Source: Holothuria scabra
Taxonomy: Eukaryota; Echinodermata; Holothuroidea; Aspidochirotida; Holothuriidae
Reading direction: 5' to 3'
Length of the DNA stretch: 64,000 nucleotides
Assembly: GCA_037179385.1 (NCBI GenBank)
Contig: CM074190.1
Span: 7,961,784-8,025,783, forward strand
The notes under the pieces are model-generated. The model was not told the origin of the DNA and ran no database searches. It saw only the letters and a list, made by a program, of their open reading frames with translations. The translations under genes were made by a program, and so were the position numbers. Shown in pieces: positions 24,401 through 35,321 of this stretch (the first letter of the stretch is position 1; each line of letters begins with the position of its first letter).

Positions 24401-25353
24401 TAATTTTTGGGAGTTGGGGAATTGAAGGAGTAAACTTACTTTATTTGCTGACCCATACAGTTCTGCAGGGACGGTACCATGATACCACTGACAACTGAAA
24501 CTGTGTATGCATGCTTGTCATATGAGTCATCTGTCATGCTCATACCACAAACCTAACAGTTACTTCTGAAATAATGGTGTAAAGTACACAAGTAAAACAG
24601 TCTTTCACTGATTACAGCAACTGGTTTCCAATACAAACCATCTATAAACATGCTGTCTGTTATATTTAACAGAGTTCATCCTTGACACTGCTGCCACCAC
24701 TGGTATATTTTTAGATCCTGTCTATACTGGTAAAGCAGCATTCCACATGGTTAACAAGATTAAGATGATTCCTGAAAGTTTCAAAGGAAAGAAGATTTTA
24801 TTCTATCACTCAGGTATACAACATTTTTTTTATGATACTTTGGCAGCAAAGCAAACTTAATGCAAATGTATCTGAGATCATCAGAGATCAGAATAGTGAT
24901 ATTAACTTTAGAGGAAAAATATCACTGTCAAATGTCACTTTCTGTTTTTTTTTTTCATGTTTCTGATCAGTAAGGAGATAGTGAGTATGCCATTTTAGAA
25001 AAAAAAAGTCACTGTTGAATACAGAAGGTACCAATAAATACTGGCAAAATATAACTGCAAACGAAGATGGATTTGTGAAAATATTTCATCTAATTAGAGA
25101 TTTGCAGGGCTACGCAGACTGCAAACGTATCAAAACTTTCTTTTCAGCTTCCAGACCTGAAAAGTAGGATATTGTCAAAAAGAGTCAAAGTGATGGATAA
25201 CTACTTTCACATTTTCTCTCTTTTTTTTTGTTTCTAGGCTCTGTAATTGGATTAATGGATGGTCGAATGACAGAGTTACTTCAAAGTAAAAGCAGCTATC
25301 ACAAAATTTATGACTGGATGTCGAGAGATACCTTCCCTTTAGCAATGCAGTAG
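12297..25353 (+). CDS. D-cysteine desulfhydrase / ACC deaminase-like PLP enzyme, copy 1 (9 exons)
   Basis: Coding exons: 12297-12458, 13370-13483, 14778-14936, 15867-16003, 19250-19349, 23273-23373, 24016-24194, 24673-24813, 25238-25353. Joined they give 1209 nt, 402 residues plus TAG, with every junction in phase. Fold-type II (tryptophan synthase beta-like) PLP enzymes of this family release ammonia from small amino acids: D-cysteine to pyruvate plus H2S, or ACC to 2-oxobutyrate. Visible motifs: SGNK with PLP lysine K92, RKLEFLLADAL (94-104), GAVQSN with S119, PYIVPIGG in exon 5, ATGSGGSAAG phosphate loop (236-245), LDPVYTGKA with Y335, and LFYHSG near 360-365. Bacterial members are about 330 residues and plant D-CDes about 400. 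The start ATG has A at -3; an acceptor-like site at 12219-12220 suggests an upstream 5' UTR exon. Substrate preference cannot be read from sequence; D-cysteine is the best guess. A paralog lies 12.7 kb downstream. Confidence 0.9.
13370..13483 (+). CDS. Copy 1 exon 2, PLP lysine (residues 55-92)
   Basis: Acceptor tgcttgcag, donor gtacag, phase 0 on both sides. Encodes LSNKNTPIQRWFLPG, YIKRDDLTG and SLSGNK. RDDLTG and SGNK are hallmark motifs of the D-cysteine desulfhydrase group, and the final lysine is the Schiff-base residue by analogy with Lys51 of ACC deaminase. About 88 percent identical in DNA to exon 2 of copy 2 by hand count. Confidence 0.9.
14527..14625 (+). repeat. Fragment of a SINE-like repeat in intron 2
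   Basis: The words AACCAACTGCCATTGTGTC and AGAACTGGCACAAAG follow the same order as in the copies at 40415-40562 and 47690-47940. Only the body is recognisable. Confidence 0.35.
14778..14936 (+). CDS. Copy 1 exon 3, QSN substrate loop (residues 93-145)
   Basis: Acceptor ttttcag, donor gtaagt, 159 nt. Encodes ARKLEFLLADALQK and IGCGAVQSNFCRSL. QSN supplies the serine that contacts substrate in ACC deaminase. The residue after QSN is Phe, where bacterial and plant relatives have His or Gln. About 78 percent identical in DNA to the copy 2 exon. Confidence 0.9.
15867..16003 (+). CDS. Copy 1 exon 4 (residues 146-191)
   Basis: Acceptor tatttcag, 137 nt, ends in phase 2 inside an Arg codon. Encodes GNSYLDQLLGSYIYLIP and DIHPRMVTLAEHL, the family segment with G-N-x-L-L near the small domain. 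The donor is gtctgg, weak at positions +3 to +6; the paralog has gtaatg at the same place, which supports this boundary. About 76 percent identical to copy 2. Confidence 0.85.
17381..19037. mobile_element. hAT element related to element A, in intron 4 of gene 1
   Basis: The left end CAGTGTTGTAAC and the right end GTTTCAGCACTG match the outer ends of element A (7944-9696). Both ends carry arrays of GACTTGACTCAAG-like words (17400-17690 and 18930-19030), a decayed form of GACTCGAGTC. The flanking 8-mers no longer match well, so it is an old copy. No transposase seen. About 1.66 kb. Confidence 0.55.
19250..19349 (+). CDS. Copy 1 exon 5, PYIVPIGG (residues 191-224)
   Basis: Acceptor tttccacag, donor gtaagg, 100 nt. 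Encodes KHCNISPYIVPIGGTCPEG and a helix ending ELIRQ. P-Y-x-I/V-P-x-G-G is the conserved lead into the large domain. It differs from exon 5 of copy 2 at a single base (C to A in the GGC/GGA glycine codon), far less than neighbouring exons. Confidence 0.9.
20655..21204. mobile_element. Family F TTAA MITE with long inverted repeats, in intron 5
   Basis: Exact TTAA on both sides (20651-20654 and 21205-21208). The element begins AGTGTACCTCAAGTCAAAAA and ends TTTGACTTTAGGTACACT. Inverted similarity runs about 170 bases into each side (for example GACATTCCTGAGCTGAGATA left, inverted on the right). About 550 bp, no coding frame, TTAA target duplication as in piggyBac-type elements. Further copies are at 34711, 41476, 57559 and 63161. 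Confidence 0.8.
21346..21726 (-). mobile_element. tRNA-derived SINE in intron 5
   Basis: On the minus strand the head (21726-21645) contains an A box TGGCCTATTGG (21716-21706) and a perfect B box GGTTCGATTCC (21672-21662), so it derives from a tRNA gene. The body runs to about 21370 and ends in a TTATTATTATCATCA-type tail on the minus strand, as in SINEs with simple-repeat tails. The head is not a functional tRNA: no mature acceptor stem or closing bases were evident. Confidence 0.7.
22816..23039. mobile_element. Family G TTAA MITE, in intron 5
   Basis: It shares GGTAAATCAAGCAGTTA, TTGTCACATGACTCTCAACA and GCCAATCATG in order with copies at 34836-35063 and 49234-49435. Preceded by TTAA (22812-22815) and followed by TTAT, a decayed TTAA. 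About 220 bp, non-coding. Confidence 0.6.
23273..23373 (+). CDS. Copy 1 exon 6, PLP phosphate loop (residues 225-258)
   Basis: Acceptor acatctttag, donor gtaatg, 101 nt. Encodes LVLATGSGGSAAGFSIGN, the glycine-rich loop that binds the PLP phosphate. Two degenerate tandem copies of its 3' 53 bases plus donor follow in the intron (23379-23501). Reading through the donor meets TAA at once. About 77 percent identical to copy 2. Confidence 0.9.
23379..23501 (+). pseudogene. Two decayed tandem copies of the end of exon 6
   Basis: Copy 2 (23379-23440) and copy 3 (23441-23501) repeat 23321-23378, the last 53 bases of exon 6 plus its donor. All three share GTTCTGCA..., ATTGGTAATCACTTAA and GGAGGCAAG in order. 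Copy 2 has a two-base insertion after GGTTTA; copy 3 has an altered start (GCAATCGATCAG). Copy 3 keeps a good donor (AAG|gtaact at 23497) and copy 2 a poorer one (GG|gtaata at 23436). Splicing to either would include the in-frame TAA at 23375-23377. The paralog lacks the repeat. Confidence 0.8.
24016..24194 (+). CDS. Copy 1 exon 7 (residues 258-318)
   Basis: Acceptor tgtataacag, donor gtgagt, 179 nt. Encodes HGMAVCDDAAYFHGEIN and GVKGRGYGLSTDEEL. The G-x-G-Y-G-x-x-T segment corresponds to the region of the second active-site tyrosine in ACC deaminase. One codon shorter than the paralog exon. Confidence 0.88.
24673..24813 (+). CDS. Copy 1 exon 8, DPVYTGKA (residues 318-365)
   Basis: Acceptor tatttaacag, donor gtatac, 141 nt. 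Encodes TTGIFLDPVYTGKAAF and KKILFYHSG. The DPVY tyrosine corresponds to Tyr294 of ACC deaminase, and the H-S/T-G end contacts the cofactor ring. Only two bases differ from copy 2 (ATTCCT versus CTTCCA). Confidence 0.92.
25238..25353 (+). CDS. Copy 1 exon 9, C terminus and stop (residues 365-402)
   Basis: Acceptor tgtttctag, 116 nt including the TAG stop. Encodes SVIGLMDGRMTELLQSK and YDWMSRDTFPLAMQ. The short tail after the last helix is similar in copy 2 (DWMSREAFPLTNQ). No strong polyadenylation signal is evident close by; an AATAAA occurs at 26595. Confidence 0.88.
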
Positions 25354-27740
25354 TATAGAGCAGATGTGTACTTCATCTGAGAGGCATTTGTGAAGTACGG
25401 AAGAAGCGGAGGCAGGGATCTCTGAAAAATTGTTAATTGATGGTAGACAGTTCCTTGGAACTGTCAAAGAAAGTCATTAACCCTTCTACCTACTGTATGA
25501 TGCTTCCAATATCTTCCCTTACCCTCTTTCTGAAGACTTAGATGCAGCCTTGCTAGTGTTTCTTGTTGTTTGCTCAGTCACAAGTTAAACTGGTATTTTA
25601 TCTTGAATTCATCTTTCTAAATGTTGTAAATTCTTTCACCTAATTGGTAAATTGTGTGTGCCTAAGTAGACAACCTATATATAAGTCTGAAGTTGATTAC
25701 AAGCTACTGTATTTTAATGGTCTTTTACAGGTAGTAACCCAAAATTAGATGATATTTTGATCCATCTTTAAAAGGCAGTACTTTTAATGATTATTTCTCA
25801 TATATTATTTTCATGCGTCATGATCATTCTGTTTCTGCCATCTTGGTTAGTGTATGAGGTCATGCATTAATCACAAAAATCGTGCTTTGAACATTTCGTC
25901 TGCTATAAAGATATTTGGGGGTTCAATCAAAATATATTTTTCATGATTATTTTTGGTCTGTTGTTGTGTTACATTTTTACCACATCATTAGAAGTCATTT
26001 AGCTTTTTCAGCCATCTTTGTTGAAATGAAGTTCTATGAAACTGTTCTGAAATGTAATTGTAAAGTATTTTGCATAAACCATGTCCATATTTTAACATTC
26101 ATAGTGTCCAACATACTTTCATGAATATTCATCTCATTATTTAAAGATTTTATAATTGCATTAACATGAGCAGCCATTTTGGATTTTTCCATGTTAGTAG
26201 CATGAAAATGCCTTGAAGGTGTTTGCAATTACCAAAAGTATCTTTTTCACTGTTTCTTTGGAATATGTACCCCTTTTTCGACTGACTTTATGTCTTTATG
26301 TCTGTTCTTTGAATTGATTCATAATTGGCAGCCATTTTGGGTGCCATTTTGTAAAAGTCAAAGTTCTCAGCCTTGCTCCAGCAGTGGCATATTTTCTATT
26401 GAAACAGACACTTACCTTCTCAAATCCATTGAAAGCAGATAATTTAAGGTTTGTCACAGATGAATCAGATAGTTTGGTAACGAAGTTGTGAAAACTTAAA
26501 CAGATTAAGTGTAGATACATGTCATAATTTATATTTGGGATGTGTGTAGTCCGACAGTACACATATTAATTTTTATACATACATAGTACAGCTTAATAAA
26601 AGGCTGCTCCTTGCCACTGATGCAAACTTCAAAGTTAAGTAAAAGGCATGAATTTATGTTCTTCGGGAGTGTAGAGGAAAGAAAGGTCTCTCTTCTCCTT
26701 CCCACATAACAAAATTCATTGAGAAGAGTTGAATTTTCAAGGAATGATATAGAAAAGATTTTTTGCAAGATTTCCAGTTGACATGCAACTTTGCATTGCC
26801 TAATGTTGGATTTATATATGTTAAATTGCTCTTTTTTTTCTACCACAGACGGGATGAGTAATGTGGACACTCTGCAGTATGCATAGGCCTATTCAATCTC
26901 AAGTGTGCTAACACTTGAGTTGACATTATTTAAGTTGACCACTCAATTGAATCATCGAATGGGAGGTTTGTTTATAGTGCAACTAAAGTCATACATATAT
27001 ATTTTAAATCAGTACTAAATATATTTCTTACAAGTATCCTATTGCTTTATTTAATAGAATATCACAAAAGAAATGTACATATGTGATAAACGTAATATGA
27101 TAAATTTTAGTTTTCGTTTACTGTTTGTCTCAATTTGATTTTGCTTCTTTGAGCGTTACCCTAGTTTGGATTTTGTTTGCAATTTTCGTGTCCAATATCT
27201 TCTGAAATCAAAACAGGTTTGATGAATTGAGAACCCAGGAGTAGGCCTACTAAAAATTTGGACTTGTGTCTGTGTTTTAATACATTTATACCAGGATGTA
27301 ATAAAGTGAGAAACCTTACAACAGACACCAAACCCCCATTGTCCAAACTTGAAAAACAAAGTTATTGCAAAATGGTCCAGACTATAAACATATTACATGT
27401 AGTTGAGTCACATACATTGCACCATTTTGCATCTGGAAACCTGAAACCCTCTTTTTTCTTTCTTGTGAGTCCCATGACATGCCCGCCAGAAGTAAATGGG
27501 TATCCTCATCATTCTGCCTTAAGTTTGCCCTACTTGAATTGTAGTTTTATGTTCTCGTTTAGGTAATATTAAAATAACAGAACACCCCAAGGCAAAATAC
27601 AAGTTTATCTTTGAGGACTGCATAATCATAGGTTCGCGGTAATGGCATATAACTACAAGGGGGCGATTGTCTCCCCCTGCATCTGAAAAATGAATGATTT
27701 GGAATTTGCGATATGTAATACAAGATGATCATGTAACATC
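25354..27740. other. 3' UTR and intergenic DNA downstream of gene 1
   Basis: The 3' UTR of gene 1 begins here, but its end is not visible; candidate AATAAA at 26595-26600. Short frames on both strands lack motifs. No transposon ends recognised. Confidence 0.4.
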
Positions 27741-27996
27741 ATAGGCGGCGGAAGATGTTATTTTATTTGGGGGGCCACAAGTTTTTGGCAGCCGACATAA
27801 TGGTGACGTCATAAGGCGTCAGGTTTAGCGCGAAGCACAAAACCCCATCAACGTGGGGTCCAGGGGGCCTACTTAAGTGCCTATGGTGGGGTTTAGGGGC
27901 TAAGCCCTGGTAGGGTCCAGAGCAGTGGCATAGCTAGTTTTTTATGTGGGGCTAATGGGGTGCTGGATACTTTTGTAGGGGGTGGCTGGAGTTTAC

Positions 27997-29799
27997 TATC
28001 TAAGCGTAGCGCCACCACTGGTTGGCGCAGAGCGTACAAAGAAAATTTTGGATTTTAAAACCTCCCAGATGGCTGGAAATGGCATTTGCAAGGTTTAATT
28101 GTCTGTTATTCTGAGAGAAAAATTTGTGATTTTTTTAAGATTAAAGACACACTATTGAGATACTGATTAGCTCAGTTCATTACTCCACTGGACTATGTAG
28201 CCTTACTTGCAAATCCGGAATCCTGCTGAATGTGGCAAACAGCTGTTCCAGTGCACGCCTGAGTAAGGTATTTCCATAGGCGTAGGGGAGCATTTCGGTT
28301 TGGGGTCAGAAGATTTTTGCCCGAAAAAAGTAATTCTTACCGTAAGACAGGTCAAAGCGGAGCGCCTCCACTAGTTGGTGCGGAGCGTCCAGAAAATTTG
28401 AAAATTCGTACCTCTCAGACAGTCGAAAATGACATTTCCAAAGCTTGGAAAGGGGATCCAAGCAGTCGCTTTTTTAAGTTTCAATTGCAGATAAAAGTAC
28501 GTTAGTTACAAACTAAAATTCAGCCAGAAAGACGAAGCGAAGTGCCACCATTGGTTGCGCGAAGCGTACAAAACGTTTTTAAATATCCGACCCCTCAGAC
28601 AGTTGAAAATGGCATTTCCCGGGCATATGTGGGGATCAAAGCAGTCGCTATTTTAAGTTTCCTTTTGTAAAAAATGTTCACTTGAAACTTAAATTCTGCT
28701 ATGAATCGGTCTAAGTGGAGCACCCCCATAAGTTAGGGCGAAACATACAGGAAATTTTGAAAAATCTGACCCTTCAAACAATCAAAAATGATATTTCTCA
28801 AGCTTATAGGGGGTCTAAGAAGTCGCTAATTCGATGTTCTGTTTTCACGAAAAATGTTCTCATGAAACTAAAATTCTGCTCTGAAGACTATCTCCGCGGA
28901 GCTTCACCACTGGTTGGCGCGAAGCGAACAGAAAATTTTGAAAAATCGGACCCCTGAGACAGTCGAAAATGACATTTCCCAGGCTTAAAGCGGAATCTCA
29001 GCTGTCGCTATTTGTTCAGAAAATTACCAGATAAAATGTATCACTACCAATCGATGAAATGGTCCCGCATTTTTTCGGAGGAAACTACAAAACGGAATTT
29101 AAACTATGCTAATGAATTTTACTCTATTGCGACTCTTGGCTAAATTCAATATATATTGAAAAAATTGTGAGCCCAAACTTCCGACTGTATATGATATTAC
29201 TTTTGAAAGAAGAAGGACTATGGGGATCTTAGCAGTCGCTATTTTGATCACCACTATTTTGTACCACTACCATTGGATGAAATAAAGTAGGTGATTTTTC
29301 TTCTATTAGTTACACTTATTGACAGATTTGTCACGTTACAAGGTGTGTTAAAATGAATTTCCAAGCAGACTTACGGGAAGACATTCTCACCCTGCATCAT
29401 TAAAGTACCGAAAAACAAATTACCCGATTTTCATAACCATTGCCCGTATTTGGCTCTAGAGCAGGATAGATGGCAAACTTTTGGGCACATGAACACCCTC
29501 CTGTCTATCCGTTAAATTAATTTGGCAATTGAAAATGTCCCAGCATTTTTTTAACCTTTGCCCGAAGATTTGACCATTTCGGGCAAATTTTTTGCAAGAC
29601 TACAGTGTGAAGTTGGGATGATGAAAACCTTTTTTTTGCATTCTACGCAAATGTGTCGCAACTCTTTTTTATTTTCCATGAAAATTGTACTACGAATTAT
29701 TTCCAAATTCCTGCCCGAATTTTTCCCAAATTCCTGCCCGAATTTAGATTTTGCGGGAATTTGGGGCAGCCATTCCCCTGTCCCGTCTCGTACGCCACT
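27997..29799. repeat. Tandem-unit repeat region related to the 2589 hAT
   Basis: At least four units of about 170-190 bases lie at 28353, 28525, 28703 and 28894, plus a diverged one at 27997. Each starts with a block like GAGCGCCACCATTGGTTGG...GCGAAGCGTACAGAAAATTT and continues with ACCCCTCAGACAGTCGAAAA and CATTTCCC. The stretch from 28275 (CATAGGCGTAGGGGAGCATT) to 29799 (TCTCGTACGCCACTT) matches the ends and GCCCGAA-rich interior of the hAT at 2589, so this is a second, larger copy without a clear target duplication. Related blocks occur near 51890. Non-coding. Confidence 0.6.
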
Positions 29800-32700
29800 T
29801 CAACCAAGAACTAAGTGAGGTCCTGTGAGGGAAAAGTAAGGTTGCGACCCTTGAGACTGCATTGGCCCAACATGGGTTTGGTGGTTGCACTGGTCAATGA
29901 CTGGCAGCAAAGGTCTTGCTAATTCCTTCCAGCCATTATAGATTTTGTGCATCCCCAGAAGTTGATAAAAATCCCTACCGGAGGTAGGAACATGTCAGAT
30001 GCTAGTAGCACACTTTAATCCACACCAAGGTAGCCAGTTTTAGCCACTCCAAATCTGTTAGAAAATTATCCATCCAGAAACCCGACGAGTAAAAAGTCAA
30101 GAGATTCCGAAGATATGAAGCTTGTCACATTTATTCCGAAATTCAGAGTGGGGCACATTGGCAGAATACCCTGCAACTTTCTGAAGGGTGAAAATAAACT
30201 CTCCTACAGGTTATCGTTAATGTGAGGGTCAAGGGGGCGAAGCGCCCGGAAGCTTTGCAACTTTTGCTCTCTGAAAAGTAATATTTGAGTCAAAGAATAG
30301 CCGAAATGTAATAAAAGCAACTTAAATTTTTTTAATTACTTTTGAAAGATTTATTTTGCGACATTCTGGTATGGGGGGGGGGGGCATGCCCCCCGGGCTG
30401 GCCCTCAATAATGCTTTTAACGAGCCTCCCATGAACATTGGTGAACATTGGTCAACTTTGTACGGTTGTCCCAACTATTCTTCCATTAAATTATGAATTC
30501 TGTTTAATACATGCCTCATATTAGAAATTTTCGTTTAAACAACCAACATTTCGGCGCGCTTCGCGCAACGCAAATTGCAATCCCAAGTGCAATGGTGCTA
30601 ACACTTTGACAATAAAGTTTGGGAAACTTTTCAAAGCTCTGAAAGTGAAAGAAAACAGAAATCTAACGTTTGTGACAACGGTCAGGTTCAGTACTGTTTG
30701 GTAATTTGTCTTCATCTCCACACTATTAGCTTTTAATTTTCAAGTATTTGTCTCAAAATCTGCCAATGATCTGTGACTCACTCCATATCATCAAGTGATA
30801 CCGATCAAGTACAGTGCTGTATGTTTCCTAAATTTTCTTTCATAAACTTCCCAAATTTTTCCAAAATAGGTACTCGATTTTCAAACATTTTCGAAAAAAG
30901 GTAACAAAGTGTTTCAGCCTTTTCAATATCATCGGCCTTAGATATTATGTAACAACTTTCTACAGTCGTCGATTTGCTAATAGGGAGGGCACATCCTCCA
31001 AAAATCCCCAGACTTTTTAAGGGCCCTTTTTTATGGGAAACCCAGAATTCTAGCATTCTTCAGTGGAAACAACAAACGTTTCGACGCGCTTCGTGCGCCG
31101 CAGATCATAGTTGCGTTCCTGTATGTACACACTAATTATCATACCATTTAAAACAATCGATAACTGGGTGCTTTTTCCGAGACTACGTTGTAGACGAAAT
31201 CTGACCACCCTAGTGAAATCAGGTATGAACGGGGACTCAATTTATATTGCCTGGGTGAAAGTCTAATCTCCACACTCCATGGAGTGAGGGGGTTGTATTT
31301 TAAACAACTACGGATACGGATGCACTGAACAAAGAAACAAGCAATCGGAAAATAATTGGAATGATCACGAAGGATATCCCTATGGTTATCACCAACTAAG
31401 TCTGACTATCACTTGACTCATTCGTCTCGGGTTCTCCTCGTCTCTAGTTGGTCAGTGAAATTTTACAGCAGTTTTTGCATAATAGTCCCCAGAATTTTGT
31501 AGATCATCCGTGACACGCTTCCAGAGAGTTAATTTTACTGGATCCAAATGTTCCGTGTAAAGGCTCGAAGGCCACACGGTATAAAAGCCTACGATAAACA
31601 CGTTGCGTCTCCTCGGCAACTACGTTTCCCGTTGGTCCAAAAGTAATATATTTTGGCTTTAAGTGGTCATCAAAGGGAAAAAGTCTCCCTCGTCTTAAGC
31701 AATATTCTGTAGTATCAAATTCATTCGAACTTTACAGTTTTAGTTCATCTTAGCAAACCTCACATCAGTGTAATGTTGTAACTTATCTAGTTTTCTGGTA
31801 AAACCAGAGCCTTCATAGCACCATCGTCCGCCACCCGCCTCTCAGATAGTTTTTCGCAGCAATCAGGTGAACGAAAAACTTCATCCGCTTTGCGGGGTGG
31901 CTATAATCACAAGATGTTTAGATACATAACTTCAAATAGGTCTACATTAATTACCTCATTTCACATTAATGTTCACTTTAGCTCCCGGATCTAATGGGCT
32001 TCCAAAAGTGCAATCACCTGTACCAGAATTTACTGACTTAATCACCCGGGACTTCGATGATTTTACGGTTTAAATTTATTGAAGGAGAGGATTGCATGAA
32101 ACGCGAGCCCGCCGAATCAAGAACGGGACTTACAAAGCTTGGAAGTAGGCGTACTGTCGTTTCCATCAGCCAAGGTCGCAGTTCTCTGCCACGTAGGCTG
32201 CGTCGACTCTTTAATAAATTCAGTCAAAGTAATGCTAATTGTTTAGGGCAACGTTAGCGTACACAAAGATGGACCGTGCGTTATTGTGGAGATAACGCAC
32301 GATTGGGGTTAATGGAAGTAGGATGAACCTGAGTGCATCCAGCGACAGCATGAACCCTCGATAGCACAATGCACAGTACCCAACGTTGCTTAACCTTCAT
32401 TGTTTATTCATACCAGGGAGGTGTTAGGCTCAGTATTTTGTTTAAAAGACAAATAACTACACTAATACGGCACAACCCCGTGTAAAATGGACTAGTCGAA
32501 GATAGTATCCGTTGGAATGAGTTTATACCTGGATAAGTCACAGTCACCTGACCGTTTATGGACCAATAGAGTTATGGGTTATTAATAAGTATGGATCAAC
32601 CTTGAAGTCATTTCAACGGGGCGATCTTACAGATTGCTCACCGACTGCAGTTGGGAGTGTCAAATGGTTACAGACCTACATCTCTCGTTCTTCAGCAGTT

Positions 32701-34710
32701 TGGAGGTCTTAGTGTAATAATTATGTAGCCTACACAGAGAAAGAACTCAGTGCACAGTTGGACATCATTTTTGTTTTAAATATCTGTTAAAGGTATGAAG
32801 ACCGTTTCCAGAAAGTATAATTGTAACCAAGCGAACACGTTTTCGAAATATCCTAGTTAAACAGAAAAGGTGAGTTAGTTTTGCAAAAATTGAATGCCTT
32901 CACCGGTAGCCTGAATATAAACCAATTCCTATGATATGTTTCTCTTACCTTTTATTATATTGTGGCAAATGTCTCGTGGTGACGGCCTTTTCAATGTTTC
33001 AATTAGGGGAACCAATGTTCCCCTAATTCCCTCCCCTTGACACCACTCATTATCTAAAGACTTGGTTCAGAGAACAACCCAATTTTGAATTCAATTTGTT
33101 TGTTTAACAAAATGGATTTAGTTTTAAGTAAGGTTATAAAGCTTAATACAGCAAATGATCAGCTCATTACTTAACCGCATAGTGACCAGTATCATTTAGT
33201 TTAGAAAGTTATGCAATTAAATTTTGCTGTTAGGATGTAAATTAACTTGAGTAGGCCTTTGCAATTCATCTCCTCAAACGCGCCATGGATGCGTCAAACG
33301 AAAGAAAAGACACACGAGCTCTGGTATTACTGGTATGCAATATGTATTCATAGCTATTCCATCGAGGACCACATTAATATATCAATGTAGTCAGGCTGTA
33401 CAGCAAACAATTTTTCGTTTAGCTAATCGACGGGAAGAAGGTGCGGCAGCCACAGAGGCGCTACCCAGGCTGGCATCAAGACTCGGTATAAATGTAGGCC
33501 TACAATGAGTCGGGAATTCCTGTTATGAACATGGATGAAATTTCATGCAGCGTATATGAGTAGAGTATAAGTATCTGTTTCAATAATATGATAGGCATCT
33601 AACAACTCACTATCAGAGATGACATATACCTTGGAACTATTAAACGATAAAAATTATCAATGAGGAGTACTGCCCAGAACCCAAACGCATTTTGTACCAG
33701 AGGTAAAACGGTGCCAAATACAGACAAGGATTCGTTCATAGACAAATTGACGTAGGCTAAAAGCCCGTAGAACCAAATGGCTTCCTGAACTTGGAACGAT
33801 AAAACTCACACCCACCCGCGGCTGTTGCCAAGGCGACAGGTCGGTAGCCTCGGAAGACGAAAACTTCCAGGGGATTATGTACAGCATGGAGACAAAAATA
33901 ATATTAAATTTTCTAAGGTACAAAAGAACTGCCCTTTCCATAGCTTCGCCACGGGATATAACAGGCTGCTACCTTTCAGAAATATAGAATTAAACCTTGA
34001 ACACAAGCCAAACGAGGTATGGTGAGGATCTAAGGAAAGCTGCAATTCCATCTCTAAACAAATTCGTTCACTTGAAAGGTGTTATAACGGTGCTTTTCGG
34101 GAAATCAAATTTATAAGAACCATCAGGCGAATAGCGCGAGAGACATAGTATTTGCCCACTAAGCGTTCTGGTTAAATTTTCATATTTTTCTATATTCGGT
34201 GCTCGCGTTAACATTAATGAATGTGGTAATTTTTTTTCAAAGTATAAACTTGAAGCAAGCAGGGGTGATGTCATTGATTCACATTGTTGATCATTGTTTT
34301 TTGTTTCTTTATAATTAACCACCAATTTGAGGAGCTAATCTCTGATATATGGATGGTGTATGTGCTGAAACGTCTTCCGCTTTGCCCCCCCCCCCCCCCC
34401 GTCCCAAAAATTATTGAAAATTGAAAAATTAAGCTCAATAGGTATGTTACCCCTCAGACTAGCATGGTTTGTAAGTTCGATTTCCTGGGGAGGCTGTCCT
34501 AAGGGATATCAATTCTCACGCGCTCAGCTTAAGAGTAACGCGTTTCGGCGTAATCTCAATCTCCTACGATGAATGTCTCCATCTAGTGAAAATGTAGACT
34601 TATATCGCAAACTATTTGTTGTGAAGATGTGGATTTCATGCTCAGTTGTTAACAAGTGACAACTTCGACCTGTATGTTCACCTTAAATTGCACCCAATCA
34701 TTTCTTATAC
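29800..34710. other. Intergenic DNA between the paralogs, no gene seen
   Basis: No frame has recognisable motifs. A repeat pair with TTTCGGCGCGCTTCGCGC and TTTCGACGCGCTTCGTGCG occurs at 30540 and 31079, and related words occur at 48525 and 48910. G or C homopolymers lie near 30373 and 34385. A 9-bp hairpin is at 32276-32300. The low-complexity runs probably mark hAT ends. Confidence 0.4.
32276..32300. repeat. Perfect 9-bp hairpin
   Basis: GTGCGTTAT and ATAACGCAC are perfect inverted copies separated by seven bases. No T tract follows. Function unknown; it could be chance or a small foldback relic. Confidence 0.5.
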
Positions 34711-35321
34711 ACAATTTCCTCTCTTGTTGTACCATTTACATTGCCTGCTTTGTTTCCCTTTAAAATTTAAAATGTTATTATGGCCTTGAACACCTCCTGT
34801 TTACTTGCATAGCATGTTGCACGGAGAGGGCTTAAAGGTAAAGAGCAGGTGAAAAAAAAGCTAAATAACACAATTTACATCTTATTTCTCTTAAATTACA
34901 TTTTATGACTTTATTATTGCATATTCAAGGTAAACCAAGCAGTTATTTCTGGTAAATTTCACATAAGAAGAGAAAAAAACATTGTCACATGACTTCCAAC
35001 AGCCAATCATGAAACTGGACAGTCTACTACACTTCTTCAATTTGGGATGACTGCTCCTGCCCTTTAATAATCACATCATCCGAGTTCATCATACCTTGGT
35101 GCAAGGTGCAGTAACTTTCAGAAAAACAAAGATTGTAATTTGAGTATTACAACAAAGACATCACAAATTATTGTGCAATGTACCATTTAAAGTTGAACGA
35201 ATAAACTTCAACATTTTATATCTTGGCCCAGGAATGTCCTATGAAATTGAGAGTTGGACTGTTGGAATTCATTTTTTATGCTGTAATACACATGTTTGAT
35301 TTTTTTTACATAAGGTACACT
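34711..35321. mobile_element. Family F TTAA MITE, 5'-truncated, host of a nested MITE
   Basis: It matches 20655-21204 from TTGTTGTAC to the right end AAGGTACACT, with GAATAAACTTCAACATTTTA and GAGTTGGACTGTTGGAATTC conserved. The left terminal part is missing. A family G element (34836-35063) sits inside, flanked by TTAA on both sides. Confidence 0.65.
34836..35063. mobile_element. Family G TTAA MITE nested in family F
   Basis: Exact TTAA flanks (34832-34835 and 35064-35067). The ends AGGTAAAGAGCAGG and GCTCCTGCCCT are imperfect inverted repeats. It contains GGTAAACCAAGCAGTTATTT and CAGCCAATCATGAAAC, shared with 22816-23039 and 49234-49435. About 228 bp. Confidence 0.68.

Noticed and set aside
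26595..26600. AATAAA as the polyadenylation signal of gene 1
   Set aside because: It lies 1.24 kb past the stop, and such hexamers are frequent in AT-rich DNA; no cDNA support.
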